DNA of 64,000 nucleotides from Prolixibacteraceae bacterium (GTDB lineage Bacteria; Bacteroidota; Bacteroidia; Bacteroidales; Prolixibacteraceae): NCBI GenBank assembly GCA_030602265.1, contig JAUWAB010000001.1, positions 1 to 64,000 of the forward strand, read 5' to 3'. Shown piece by piece: positions 1 to 8,863 of this stretch (position 1 is its first letter; each line of letters starts with the position of its first letter). The notes under the pieces were generated by a model. It saw only the letters and a program-made list of their open reading frames with translations, ran no database searches and was not told where the DNA came from. The position numbers and the translations under genes were made by a program.

Positions 1-85
1 TATGATCCGTAGGATCAATATATTGGTAGCCGAAAAGGGAATACTCACCTCTCCGTTAGCAAGAATTGGCAATCCGTAAACACGG

Positions 86-153
86 TTCGGTAAACGGTAA
101 TCGGTAATCAGTGATCGGAAGCGGTGAACGGTAAACGGTAAACGGTAAACGGT
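86..153. repeat. Degenerate 7-bp tandem repeat (GTAAACG type)
   Basis: Three exact copies of GTAAACG run head to tail at 131-151, preceded by GTGAACG at 124-130. Looser copies (GTAAACG, GTAATCG) occur from about 90. The unit is not a multiple of three in a reading frame and no gene overlaps it, so it reads as an intergenic simple repeat, probably formed by slippage. Confidence 0.7.
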
Positions 154-332
154 CAGGTGACATAACTGGTTGAATATGATTACGGAGACCGGAGACAGAA
201 CCTGGCTTTGAAATGCTGTGTAAGGGCGAAAAATTTTTTGCCCGATTGGTGTAACCGGAGACCGGACCTCGCTATAAAATACGGCATAGGGGAACGCTTA
301 GTCAACGAGCACGAAGCCAGCCAATTACACCA

Positions 333-360
333 ATTATAAATAATAAATTATAAATAATAA
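333..360. repeat. 14-bp tandem duplication before leuB
   Basis: The sequence ATTATAAATAATAA occurs twice in a row (333-346 and 347-360), ending six bases before the leuB start codon. It makes the translation start region extremely A/T-rich, which favours an unfolded initiation site in organisms that use little Shine-Dalgarno pairing. Confidence 0.8.
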
Positions 361-366
361 ATCAAA

Positions 367-1428
367 ATGGATATTAAACTTGCAGTATTGCCCGGCGACG
401 GAATCGGACCTGAGATTACCGAACAGGCAATGAAGGTAATTAAAGCGGTATGCCGGAAATTCGGACATAACCTGGCTTACAATTATGCATTGACAGGCGC
501 CTCTGCCATCGATGCAGTCGGAGACCCCTATCCTCCGGAAACCCATGCTCTATGTATGGAGTCTGATGCCGTGCTCTTTGGAGCCATTGGCGACCCGCGT
601 TTCGACAACAACCCAAAGGCGCCGGTCAGGCCGGAACAGGGACTGCTGAGAATGCGGAAACAGCTTGGTCTTTACGCCAACATCCGTCCGGTGGAAACCT
701 TCCCGTCATTGCTGCACAAGTCACCTCTCCGCCGCGACCTGGTAGAAGGTGCCGATTTTGTTTGTATCCGGGAACTTACCGGAGGGATCTATTTCGGTGA
801 GAAAGGCCGGAAGGATAACGGAAATACTGCTTTCGACACCTGTACCTATACCCGTCCGGAAATCGAAAGAATCCTGAAACTGGCCTATGAATTCGCCGGA
901 AAACGCAACAAACGGCTTACGGTGGTTGACAAAGCCAACGTACTCGAAAGTTCAAGGCTGTGGCGTGAAGTTGCCCAGGAAATGGCTCCCTCTTACCCGG
1001 ACATTGAAACCGATTATATGTTCGTAGATAATGCTGCCATGCAAATCATCCAGTGGCCCAGGAAGTTTGATGTACTGGTAACCGAAAATATGTTTGGTGA
1101 TATCCTGACCGACGAAGCCAGCGTGATTACCGGTTCGCTCGGACTGCTCCCGTCAGCATCGATCGGAATCCATACCTCTGTATTTGAACCCATTCATGGA
1201 AGCTATCCCCAGGCTGCCGGTAAGGATATCGCCAATCCTATTGCGACCATACTCTCGGCGGCCATGCTTTTTGAATATGCGCTCAATCTTACAGAGGAAG
1301 GCAACATCATCAGAAAGGCTGTAGCTGCTTCACTGGAAGAAGGTGTTGTTACCGTGGATATCGCAGGGGAGAAATCATTCAGGACTTCGGAAGTCGGAGA
1401 CTGGATTGCTGCCTGGATTTCCGCCTGA
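367..1428 (+). CDS. leuB: 3-isopropylmalate dehydrogenase
   Basis: NAD-dependent oxidative decarboxylation of 3-isopropylmalate to 2-oxoisocaproate, the third step of leucine synthesis, in the cytoplasm. The 353-residue length is normal for the family. The N-terminus carries the PGDGIGPEI nucleotide-fold signature. The arginine-rich substrate loop ([16 protein letters not shown], about residues 95-110), the [16 protein letters not shown] catalytic lysine segment and the metal-binding aspartates in DNAAMQ and [10 protein letters not shown] are all present, as is the adenine-binding [14 protein letters not shown] stretch. It is the first gene of the window; other leu genes, if linked, lie to the left. 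The start follows an A/T-rich duplicated leader with no clear ribosome-binding site. Isocitrate or tartrate dehydrogenase are less likely given the LeuB-type loop. Confidence 0.96.
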   Translation: MDIKLAVLPGDGIGPEITEQAMKVIKAVCRKFGHNLAYNYALTGASAIDAVGDPYPPETHALCMESDAVLFGAIGDPRFDNNPKAPVRPEQGLLRMRKQLGLYANIRPVETFPSLLHKSPLRRDLVEGADFVCIRELTGGIYFGEKGRKDNGNTAFDTCTYTRPEIERILKLAYEFAGKRNKRLTVVDKANVLESSRLWREVAQEMAPSYPDIETDYMFVDNAAMQIIQWPRKFDVLVTENMFGDILTDEASVITGSLGLLPSASIGIHTSVFEPIHGSYPQAAGKDIANPIATILSAAMLFEYALNLTEEGNIIRKAVAASLEEGVVTVDIAGEKSFRTSEVGDWIAAWISA

Positions 1429-1546
1429 TTTGCATCCCGGAAGGTAAAATGAAAAATTACCGCTGAGAATTTTCATTCATCACCGGGGATCTGAGCTTCT
1501 AAAGATCAGAAACCAAAGTTGTGGTGCCTGCAAATATTCTCTGCGG

Positions 1547-2236
1547 TTATTTTTTTTGTCCAATGTTAATATCGTCCTTTCTGATCATAACAGGATTAAG
1601 GAAAATCAGTAAAAAGATAAGTGAAAATGCAAATTCGATCAGTTCGCTTTTTTTCAGAAGATTAATTGGCGAAAAAACCAATGCGGCACCGACCAGGACC
1701 ATTACATAATACCATCTCGCCAGAGGAACCTGAAACTTCGCAACAAGCCGCCTGAAAAACCCTGACCAGTTGGCAAGAGGCCTGAGGAGCAGGAGATAGA
1801 AACCCATCACTGCGAAAAGCAATCGGGAAAAGATCCATTTATTTACTTTAAATCCCTTGATCTCCAGATTGTGCAGATTGGTTTCATTCTGCAGGTTTTT
1901 ATCCATAAAAAATTCAGGTGTTTCGATGCCAAAAATCCGTTGTCCCCAACTGATCTCCTCTCCTGCAGCGAAAAAAAACAAAAAAGCGGTCATTGCCCAG
2001 AAAAACACAGCCCAAGGTGCCTTCATGCCCACATAAGCTATAGCCCGGTAAATGGCAATACCCGAAGAAATCAAAAGAAATACGACTGTCAGGTTTTCAA
2101 CCCATGCATCCTCCCTGAGAAAATACATAAAAGCCACCTGACCCCTTGAAGCCATGACAAATCCGGTTACAGACACAACCGCCAGAAGGACAAAAGCGGC
2201 AATTTCGATAGAAAGAATCAGTTTATTCTTCTGCAT
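1547..2236 (-). CDS. Conserved polytopic membrane protein with EEISWGQR motif
   Basis: A 229-residue inner-membrane protein with about six predicted hydrophobic segments (roughly residues 8-28, 45-65, 75-92, 135-152, 175-192, 200-218). The most striking part is the polar motif AGEEISWGQRIFG at about 90-102, inside or at the edge of the third helix, followed by an asparagine/glutamate-rich loop (NLQNETNLHNLEIKG). I recall this motif pair from uncharacterised membrane proteins of many bacteria but know no assigned reaction. The buried Glu-Glu and the nearby His/Asn suggest a catalytic or metal site; that is inference. It is monocistronic and convergent with leuB. Start at the first ATG gives a typical N-terminal helix. 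Confidence 0.75.
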   Translation of the reverse strand: MQKNKLILSIEIAAFVLLAVVSVTGFVMASRGQVAFMYFLREDAWVENLTVVFLLISSGIAIYRAIAYVGMKAPWAVFFWAMTAFLFFFAAGEEISWGQRIFGIETPEFFMDKNLQNETNLHNLEIKGFKVNKWIFSRLLFAVMGFYLLLLRPLANWSGFFRRLVAKFQVPLARWYYVMVLVGAALVFSPINLLKKSELIEFAFSLIFLLIFLNPVMIRKDDINIGQKK

Positions 2237-2443
2237 ACCTTAATCATTAAGCCACAAAAGTAGCAATTTCCGCGGCAGAGAAAGCATCCACACCTGCATG
2301 GTTCCACAAATCTTCGGAATAAAGTGCTGTACAATCAGCATTTTGATCCCGGAAAGAACCAACCGTACGGATCAGGAATCCATGCTGTAAAAGGTTAACA
2401 AAAGGATTAAAAAATTTCAGCAGAAATCAGTCACAGATACGGA

Positions 2444-2755
2444 TCACAAAGTGCGGAACCATTCCTGAAAATAGTGACCGATCCAGGGTACTTCCTTTTT
2501 CTCGCCACTAATAGACCAGATCAGGCTCATGAGCCAGAAAACAAATAGAACAATACCGCCGATTATGGCAACCAGCCAGCCGAGCAGCGGGATCCAGCCC
2601 ACAATACCCAGGGCTACACTGGCAATCCAAAGCCCCAAAGTCTGCCTGATGTAGAAACTGGCGTATTCTTCTTTTTCGTTCATATTGACTACCAGCGCGA
2701 TAATCCAACCTATCCACCAGAAATGAGAGATGATGGCTTTTACTTTTTCGTTCAT
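2444..2755 (-). CDS. Small DUF4870-like membrane protein
   Basis: A 103-residue protein with two or three hydrophobic segments (about residues 7-22, 33-52 and 58-80) and a short charged C-terminus. The pattern of an N-terminal helix, then 'NEKEEYASFYIRQTLGLWI', then paired Gly/Ile-rich helices resembles the DUF4870/YtxH-like small membrane proteins common in Bacteroidota; function unknown. I chose the ATG at 2755 (MNEKVKAIISHFW) over an upstream ATG at 2806, because the extra 17 residues are unlike the family and overlap a TATATTTG promoter-like box (2789-2796, minus strand). Confidence 0.7.
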   Translation of the reverse strand: MNEKVKAIISHFWWIGWIIALVVNMNEKEEYASFYIRQTLGLWIASVALGIVGWIPLLGWLVAIIGGIVLFVFWLMSLIWSISGEKKEVPWIGHYFQEWFRTL

Positions 2756-2877
2756 TTGATTGATTTTATTATTGTTGTGTTGAAATACCAAATATACGAA
2801 AATCAACAGTAAAATAAAACGAGGAGATATTGTTAAATGAGAAATATTTTAAAAAATGGAACGCTGTCTGACAGACA

Positions 2878-3783
2878 TTATAAAAAGAAAAGGGCCACCC
2901 CGCAAACAGTGATAAAAGCACCTGCTATTTCCTTCCATCCTGGCTTTTCCTTGAAAATAATGATCGCGGGGGGTATAATCAGAACAGGAACGATGGCCAT
3001 TATGGTCGCGGCAATACCTGCCTGGGTATGCTGTACGGCAAGGAGGCTGAAAGATACGCCCAGAAAGGGTCCAAAAACCGATCCCAGTGCAATCCTTTTC
3101 ATAGCCGGGCCGTTTTTCAGGGCGCCTGCCACCCTTTTCCATCGTTTCATGAAGAAAAACAGTATGGTAAACCCAGCGATTCCGGTCAATACCCTGATCT
3201 GCGAGGACGCGAAGGCATCATAATCGCCCATTCCCTTTTTGCTGAGCACCAGTCCGGCCCCCTGCCCCACTGCCCCACCGAATGCCAGCAGAATTCCCTG
3301 CCACGAATAGGCCGACGTAAGGATTGGCAACCGTGTGCTCCCGTTGGATTTCTGCCTTTTCAGGATGACCATACTTATGCCGGTTATGGTTACGGCCATA
3401 CCCAGCCAGTTCATCAGACTTAACACTTCACCTAATATTATCCAGCCAATGAGTGCGGTAATGGGAGGGGCAAACGACATGATCAGCATGGAAATCCGGG
3501 CACCAACCACCACAAACGCCTGAAAAAGAAGCAAATCACCAATCACAAAACCCACAAGGCCAGAGAGGCTCAACCAAAGCCAACGTTCCAGTCCGGCGTC
3601 CAAGGGAATAAACATTCCCCTGGTAAATTTCAGGTAAACTGCATATATAACGAATGCGATGACCAGCCTGATCAGGTTGACCGCCAGGGATCCAACTTTT
3701 TTACCTGCCGATTCAAAAGACATGCTGGTAACCGTCCAGAAAACGGCCGTCAGCAACGCGGAAATCTCTCCCAGATAACTCAT
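2878..3783 (-). CDS. EamA-family (DMT superfamily) transporter
   Basis: A 301-residue inner-membrane protein with about ten hydrophobic helices arranged as two EamA repeats (residues 1-135 and 155-300), the usual architecture of drug/metabolite transporters. Conserved small-residue helices and the 'GEVLSLMNWLGMAVTITGI' stretch closing the first repeat are typical. Substrate cannot be read from sequence. Its start overlaps the end of the upstream DUF2721 gene by 4 bp (ATGA), so the two are very likely co-transcribed and translationally coupled. Confidence 0.88.
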   Translation of the reverse strand: MSYLGEISALLTAVFWTVTSMSFESAGKKVGSLAVNLIRLVIAFVIYAVYLKFTRGMFIPLDAGLERWLWLSLSGLVGFVIGDLLLFQAFVVVGARISMLIMSFAPPITALIGWIILGEVLSLMNWLGMAVTITGISMVILKRQKSNGSTRLPILTSAYSWQGILLAFGGAVGQGAGLVLSKKGMGDYDAFASSQIRVLTGIAGFTILFFFMKRWKRVAGALKNGPAMKRIALGSVFGPFLGVSFSLLAVQHTQAGIAATIMAIVPVLIIPPAIIIFKEKPGWKEIAGAFITVCGVALFFL

Positions 3784-4178
3784 TTGATCACCTCCATATC
3801 ACTCAGGTGCAGGTCTAAGGCCCTCACGGAGATTTGTATTTCCCTGACCGACAAGGCCAGTGAAGTTATCAACAGGACCAGGGCAATGCCAAAAATTACC
3901 TCGGCCGATGTCTGCCATTCCACATAAACCAGAAACATGCAAAGAACGCAAAGCAGCAGGCTGGTAATTCCAAGAATCTGCATGGAGCGGGTCAGGTACA
4001 GCCTCTTCCGGAGGTTATTGATCTGCCCCAACAAAAGTTTGTTCGGATCAAGCTTAAATTGTGCATGAAGATTGCGCACTACTGTTGCGTAGGCCAGGAA
4101 ACGGTTGGTATAAGCCAGCAGTATCAGCGAAATAGCCGAAAACAGCAGGGCTGGTGTGGTTAATGTCAATTCTTCCAT
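3780..4178 (-). CDS. DUF2721 membrane protein
   Basis: A 132-residue protein with three hydrophobic segments (about 8-25, 64-84, 90-110). The amphipathic region with 'RFLAYATVVRNLHAQFK' followed by 'LLGQINNLRKRLYLTRSMQIL' is the recognisable DUF2721 signature; the RKRLYLTR-type arginine cluster is conserved in the family. No biochemical role is known to me. It heads a two-gene unit with the EamA transporter, sharing a 4-bp overlap, and is divergent from the DEAD-box helicase. Confidence 0.85.
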   Translation of the reverse strand: MEELTLTTPALLFSAISLILLAYTNRFLAYATVVRNLHAQFKLDPNKLLLGQINNLRKRLYLTRSMQILGITSLLLCVLCMFLVYVEWQTSAEVIFGIALVLLITSLALSVREIQISVRALDLHLSDMEVIK

Positions 4179-4235
4179 AATTCCAGTCGGATTGATAAGT
4201 GCGGAAATATCCGGCGATATTACAAATTATTACCT

Positions 4236-4243
4236 TACCTTTG
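4236..4243 (+). promoter_or_regulatory. Candidate -7 element for the helicase gene
   Basis: TACCTTTG matches the Bacteroidota -7 consensus TAnnTTTG exactly and lies 19 bases before the start codon at 4262. No clear TTG is seen at -33, so strength is uncertain. Confidence 0.5.
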
Positions 4244-4261
4244 CGTCTTTAAATACATTAA

Positions 4262-5620
4262 ATGACATTCAGAGAATTAGGAATTATTGAACCCATTATA
4301 GACGCCCTTGAGGCTGAAGGGTATCAGATACCAACCCCCATTCAGCAACAAGCTATACCTATCCTGCTGAAAGGAAGAGATTTATTGGGCATTGCCCAGA
4401 CCGGAACAGGAAAAACTGCAGCCTTTGCAATTCCCATCCTGCAACACATTTATACCGAAAAACAAAGAAGCAGAGGCATCCGAAAGATCAGAGCCCTGAT
4501 CGTTACCCCTACCAGGGAGCTGGCACTTCAGATCGGAGAAAGTTATTCCGCCTATGGCAGGTATACCGGAATCAGAAATACGGTCATTTTTGGCGGGGTC
4601 AAACAGGGGAAACAGGTAGATGAACTAAAACACGGAACTGATGTGCTAATTGCCACTCCCGGGAGGCTGTTAGACCTGATGGACCAGGGATATGTCTCAC
4701 TCAGTGATGTTGGCTACTCCGTTCTGGATGAGGCCGACAGAATGCTTGACATGGGCTTTATCCACGATATTCGCAAGATAATTGACCGCTTACCGGCAAA
4801 AAGGCAATCACTCTTTTTTTCGGCAACCATGCCGCCCGAGATTGTAGAACTCTCTAAGAAAATCCTCGGGAATCCGGAAAAAATCCATGTAAAACCAGAG
4901 CAGACTACTGCGGAGAGGGTTCAGCAAGAGGTCTTTTTTGTTGGTAAAAAAGATAAGCCAGCCTTGCTTGTCCATCTCGTCAGACAGAATCCGGAAGATT
5001 CCACACTCGTTTTCTCAAGAACGAAACATGGAGCCGATAAGATTGTCAGGTTTCTTAAAAAGGCCGGAATTCAGGCAAATGCCATTCATGGCAACAAATC
5101 GCAGGGATCCAGGCAACAGGCATTGGCCGATATAAAACGCGGGCACACGCTGGTTCTCGTTGCTACTGATATAGCAGCAAGAGGGATTGATATTGACGAC
5201 CTGAAACTTGTGGTCAATTTTGATCTGCCCAACATACCTGAAACCTATGTCCACCGAATCGGCAGAACCGGTCGTGCCGGAGCAGGCGGGAAGGCTGTTT
5301 CTCTGTGTGACCCGGAAGAAAGAGTATACCTCAGGGATATTGAAAAGCTTATCAAACAAGCCGTCCCGATAATCAGTGACCATCCGTATAAACAGGATCA
5401 GGCGCACGCGCATCCTCATCTACCCGAAGAAGCCATTGTGCAGATCAGAAAAACTGCACCTGCCCCGTTAAAAGACAAACTAAGGTTTAAGCCGAGGTCC
5501 AAAGGAAACCGGACCGGCAATCCGCAATCGGCAGACAGCAGGCTGCCCATCGCCGGAATCCAGGAAAATATTGAGAAGAAAGCCAGAATCATTCATCTCA
5601 AACGGAAGAACAAGATCTGA
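4262..5620 (+). CDS. rhlE: DEAD-box ATP-dependent RNA helicase, RhlE type
   Basis: ATP-dependent unwinding of RNA duplexes, typically in ribosome assembly or mRNA turnover. All core motifs are visible: Q motif ([10 protein letters not shown]), motif I AQTGTGKT, Ia [26 protein letters not shown] ([13 protein letters not shown]), III SAT, then helicase domain 2 with [23 protein letters not shown] and [12 protein letters not shown]. The core spans about residues 1-370. The remaining 80 residues are a basic, disordered tail ([12 protein letters not shown], ending KRKNKI) of the kind that adds non-specific RNA binding. RhlE subgroup is assigned from overall similarity. Followed by a strong bidirectional terminator. 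Confidence 0.93.
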   Translation: MTFRELGIIEPIIDALEAEGYQIPTPIQQQAIPILLKGRDLLGIAQTGTGKTAAFAIPILQHIYTEKQRSRGIRKIRALIVTPTRELALQIGESYSAYGRYTGIRNTVIFGGVKQGKQVDELKHGTDVLIATPGRLLDLMDQGYVSLSDVGYSVLDEADRMLDMGFIHDIRKIIDRLPAKRQSLFFSATMPPEIVELSKKILGNPEKIHVKPEQTTAERVQQEVFFVGKKDKPALLVHLVRQNPEDSTLVFSRTKHGADKIVRFLKKAGIQANAIHGNKSQGSRQQALADIKRGHTLVLVATDIAARGIDIDDLKLVVNFDLPNIPETYVHRIGRTGRAGAGGKAVSLCDPEERVYLRDIEKLIKQAVPIISDHPYKQDQAHAHPHLPEEAIVQIRKTAPAPLKDKLRFKPRSKGNRTGNPQSADSRLPIAGIQENIEKKARIIHLKRKNKI

Positions 5621-5637
5621 CTTTTTATCTGATCCCG

Positions 5638-5678
5638 AAAAAAAAGAGGGTGACCATTTGGGACACCCTCTTTTTTTT
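5638..5678. terminator. Bidirectional rho-independent terminator
   Basis: A perfect 15-bp stem, eight A plus GAGGGTG (5638-5652) facing CACCCTC plus eight T (5664-5678), with an 11-base loop. The A/T flanks make it active in both directions, closing the helicase gene on plus and the TlpA-like gene on minus. Confidence 0.92.
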
Positions 5679-5689
5679 ATTTGTTTTCC

Positions 5690-6778
5690 TTAAGGAAGCA
5701 ACTCTGCAATTTTTTCACGTAAAGCCTCATCCCTGAGGTTCTTAGCCACTATTTTCCCTTCACGGTCGACCAGAAAACTGGCCGGGATAGAGTTCACCGA
5801 GTAAAGGGCGGCCGCTTCATTCTGCCAGTATTGCAGATCGGAAACATGGTCCCAGGTAAGCTTGTCGTCCTCAATAGCCTTGAGCCAGTCTTCCCTGGAA
5901 CGGTCGAGTGACACCCCGAACACACTGAAACCTTTATCTTTATAATCGTTATAAACCGCCACGATATTCGGATTCTCCATGCGGCATGGTCCACACCAGG
6001 CAGCCCAGAAATCAATCAGGGTATAGGCATTTTTGGCATATACTTCTGATAGCCTTACCGGATTTCCTTCAGGATCATTCTGTACAAAATCGGGGGCAAC
6101 CTGACCTATGGCTACAGCTTTGAGTTTTTCCAGCCGTTCAACAATAGCCTTGACAGCAGCAACTTCCCTTACCGCGGGATCGAGAGACTGAATAAGTGCC
6201 TCAAGCTCCCCGGGCTCTCGTCCTTGCTGAACCTGTTCCAACAGAATAGGATTAACCCATGATTTGGGGTTGTTCTGTATAAACTGAACCATTTTCTCTT
6301 CCTGCTGGTCGAAAATAGCACGAACCTCTTCCATTATTTTCCCGGCATCAGGATTTCCCTGCTGCACAGCCAGCTGATATTCCTGGTATCTGGCCATGCC
6401 ACGTTCGCTGTCGGCATCCAGTTCAGCCCTGATAGCCTGGTATTCGTCGTTGACCGGTGAACCCGACACACGGACGAAACGCAGGGAATCTGCACTACCG
6501 GAAACTTTCATTTTGACATTCTCGACGAAAATCAGGCCCCGTTGATTGGTGCCCTGAATGGACATGAAATAGACTTCAGGAAAATCCACTTTACCCTGAA
6601 GAATGGCCTTACCATCGGTAAACCGGGCTGAATCCCTCACTACAAAGCGGTTTCCATCCCTTTGCTCAAGCACGAGAACTCCTTCTGCGCCTTCGAGGGA
6701 GACCTCTATTTTATACCCTTTTTGTTGTGAACAGGCAAATCCCAACACCAACAGGCCAGCGATAATTAAATTTCTCAT
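5690..6778 (-). CDS. DUF4369/TlpA-like thioredoxin-fold lipoprotein
   Basis: A periplasmic thiol-disulfide oxidoreductase anchored as a lipoprotein. Residues 1-16 form a signal with the lipobox LGFAC (Cys16). Residues about 20-110 are beta-rich and match the DUF4369 domain usual in Bacteroidota. A helical linker (110-225) follows, then an AhpC/TSA-TlpA domain with the redox centre WCGPC at 261-265 and the cis-proline loop 'SIPASFLVD'. It may keep apocytochrome c cysteines or other envelope thiols reduced; the cytochrome genes 46 kb away are consistent but not linked. It is monocistronic, with a terminator just downstream. Confidence 0.88.
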   Translation of the reverse strand: MRNLIIAGLLVLGFACSQQKGYKIEVSLEGAEGVLVLEQRDGNRFVVRDSARFTDGKAILQGKVDFPEVYFMSIQGTNQRGLIFVENVKMKVSGSADSLRFVRVSGSPVNDEYQAIRAELDADSERGMARYQEYQLAVQQGNPDAGKIMEEVRAIFDQQEEKMVQFIQNNPKSWVNPILLEQVQQGREPGELEALIQSLDPAVREVAAVKAIVERLEKLKAVAIGQVAPDFVQNDPEGNPVRLSEVYAKNAYTLIDFWAAWCGPCRMENPNIVAVYNDYKDKGFSVFGVSLDRSREDWLKAIEDDKLTWDHVSDLQYWQNEAAALYSVNSIPASFLVDREGKIVAKNLRDEALREKIAELLP

Positions 6779-6890
6779 TTTCTCTTTTTTATGCAGTTAA
6801 TTTGAATGCGAAAGTAGTAAATCCTTTTTGTTAATTAATCTACTACCCTTTAAAACAGAGAAAAAAATCCTTTGTTCATAGAAATCCGGA

Positions 6891-8573
6891 TCAGGCTGTT
6901 CGGGAGAAAACAGTTCCCTGCTCATGCACAGAAACCACTGCCCGCCCGGAGGGATCCGCATTATTCCTGAAAGAGGCATCCCAGGCAAGTGCCTCACCGG
7001 TACTGCATGCGATTGACGGTACAGAGGGTACACACGCCGCTGCGGCATCGGAGGGAAAGTGCTCGGCAAAAATGGCACGGTACACATACTCTTCTTTGGA
7101 AAGCGGCGGATTTACCGGAAAACGGTAGGCGGCATTAGCCATCATTTCATCGGTAACCTGTTCATTTGCCATTTTCTTAAGGGTGTCAATCCAGCCATAC
7201 CCCACTCCATCTGAAAACTGTTCTTTCTGGCGCCAGGCGATGCTTTCAGGAAGGTAATCTTCAAACGCCTTACGGAGCACCCACTTTTCAATCCTTCCGT
7301 TCCGGGCCATTTTTTCCTCAGGATTCAGCCGCATAGCCACATCCAGGAATTCTTTATCGAGGAAAGGCACGCGGCCTTCAACCCCCCAGGCGGCTAATGA
7401 CTTATTGGCACGCAGGCAGTCGTATAGGTGGAGGCGGGATAGTTTCCGTACCGTCTCTTTATGAAATTCTTCGGGACTTGGAGCTTTGTGGAAATAGAGA
7501 TAACCTCCGAATATCTCATCAGCCCCCTCACCTGTAAGCACCATTTTTATACCCATCGACCGGATAACCCTGGCGATCAGGTACATCGGGGTGGAAGCCC
7601 GAACAGTGGTCACATCATAGGTTTCCAGGTGGTAAATAACATCCCGGATGGCGTCCAATCCTTCCTGAATGGTATAATGTATCTCATGGTGAATGGTACC
7701 GATCTGATCAGCCGCTTTTCGGGCAGCAGCCAGGTCGGGCGAACCATCGAGCCCGATAGCAAAGGAATGGAGTTGCGGCCACCAGGCAGGCTGCTGGTCA
7801 CCCGACTCTATGCGCATGGCAGCATACTGCTTTGCCACCGCCGAGGTAATGGAGGAGTCAAGTCCGCCCGAAAGCAAAACCCCATAGGGAACATCGGACA
7901 TCAGCTGACGGTGGACCGCGGCCTTCAGTGCATCATGAAGTTCCTCAATACTGGCTGAATTGTCCTTCACATTCTCATACTCGGTCCACTCCCGGTGATA
8001 CCAGCGCTTCATTTCACCATCTTTGCTCCACAAATAATGAGCCGGAGGAAATTCCTGAATGGTCCGGCAATAACCCTCCAATGCCTTCAGTTCAGAGGCG
8101 ACATAGAACTGCCCGAACTGGTCCCATCCAATATAAAGCGGGATAATCCCTATGTGGTCACGGGCAATCAGATAGGCATCCTCAGCTTCATCATAAAGGG
8201 CGAAGGCAAATATCCCGTTAAGGTCGTCCAGAAAATCAACCCCCTTTTCACGGTATAAGGGAAGGATTACTTCACAATCCGACTGCGTGGTAAATGTATA
8301 CCTGCCTTCAAAATTCTGCCGGATCTCACGATGATTATAGATCTCCCCGTTTACGGCAAGTACCTGCCTGCGGTCTTCACTATACAGAGGTTGCCCTCCG
8401 GATGCAGGATCCACAATCGACAAGCGTTCATGAGCCATCACCGCCTTTTCGCCGCAAAAGATTCCCGACCAGTCGGGACCACGGTGCCTTACTTTTTTCG
8501 ACATCTTCAATACCTGTTGTCGGAGACTACCCGATTCGCTCTTTAAATCAAATGCACATACGATTCCACACAT
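6891..8573 (-). CDS. asnB: Asparagine synthase B (glutamine-hydrolysing)
   Basis: Converts aspartate, ATP and glutamine to asparagine, AMP, PPi and glutamate. Cys2 (MCGIVCAF) is the N-terminal nucleophile of the class II glutaminase domain (residues 1 to about 190), with RLSIVDPASGGQP and NGEIYNH motifs. The synthetase domain follows, with the PP-loop SGGLDSS and the 'GEGADEIFGGYLYF' stretch. At 560 residues it has the normal AsnB length. The last 30 residues are low-complexity and diverge from what I expect of the family. It stands alone, with a 290-bp A/T-rich upstream gap. Confidence 0.93.
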   Translation of the reverse strand: MCGIVCAFDLKSESGSLRQQVLKMSKKVRHRGPDWSGIFCGEKAVMAHERLSIVDPASGGQPLYSEDRRQVLAVNGEIYNHREIRQNFEGRYTFTTQSDCEVILPLYREKGVDFLDDLNGIFAFALYDEAEDAYLIARDHIGIIPLYIGWDQFGQFYVASELKALEGYCRTIQEFPPAHYLWSKDGEMKRWYHREWTEYENVKDNSASIEELHDALKAAVHRQLMSDVPYGVLLSGGLDSSITSAVAKQYAAMRIESGDQQPAWWPQLHSFAIGLDGSPDLAAARKAADQIGTIHHEIHYTIQEGLDAIRDVIYHLETYDVTTVRASTPMYLIARVIRSMGIKMVLTGEGADEIFGGYLYFHKAPSPEEFHKETVRKLSRLHLYDCLRANKSLAAWGVEGRVPFLDKEFLDVAMRLNPEEKMARNGRIEKWVLRKAFEDYLPESIAWRQKEQFSDGVGYGWIDTLKKMANEQVTDEMMANAAYRFPVNPPLSKEEYVYRAIFAEHFPSDAAAACVPSVPSIACSTGEALAWDASFRNNADPSGRAVVSVHEQGTVFSRTA

Positions 8574-8729
8574 AGTTTTGTCTTTTTATTTAATTCCTGA
8601 TACAATTATAATCATTTTGATATCCAAAAACACATTAATCTATCTTTTTTCTTTATATTTATATTTTATATTTACTTAAAGATAACAAATAACCCAAAAT
8701 TGCGGCAATATGGGCAGATTTTACACAAA

Positions 8730-8763
8730 CAGAGAGGGCACCCTTTTCAGGATGCCCTCTCTG
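8730..8763 (-). terminator. Hairpin after ychF
   Basis: CAGAGAGGGCA (8730-8740) and TGCCCTCTCTG (8753-8763) form an 11-bp perfect stem with a 12-base loop. It lies 100 bp beyond the ychF stop and upstream of asnB. The T-run beyond the stem is weak, so this may be a leaky terminator. Confidence 0.6.
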
Positions 8764-8863
8764 TTCATATGCTTTGCTTACCGCAGCACAGGCTTTCATT
8801 ATGCGGAAAACCAATCCGCCTTCAACTGCACCTTAATTTCTGCCACTATTTCTGGCTCAAGCA

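Larger units (their letters stand above)
1..366. other. Non-coding leader region upstream of leuB
   Basis: No convincing gene is present in these bases. The region holds a degenerate 7-bp tandem repeat (about 86-153), two copies of CGGAGACCGGA about 71 bp apart (near 183 and 254), an A/T-rich palindrome-like stretch at 224-243 (GGGCGAAAAA facing TTTTTTGCCC), and a 14-bp direct duplication immediately before leuB (333-360). The gene to the left lies outside the window. I saw no good TAnnTTTG promoter for leuB, so it may be read from upstream. Confidence 0.6.

Noticed and set aside
224-243. A/T palindrome GGGCGAAAAA-TTTTTTGCCC as a terminator
   Set aside because: No loop and no T tail outside the stem; position relative to an upstream gene is unknown.
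7461-7958. 165-codon open frame on plus opposite asnB
   Set aside because: It is fully antisense to a well-conserved gene, and its translation has no recognisable domain or start context.
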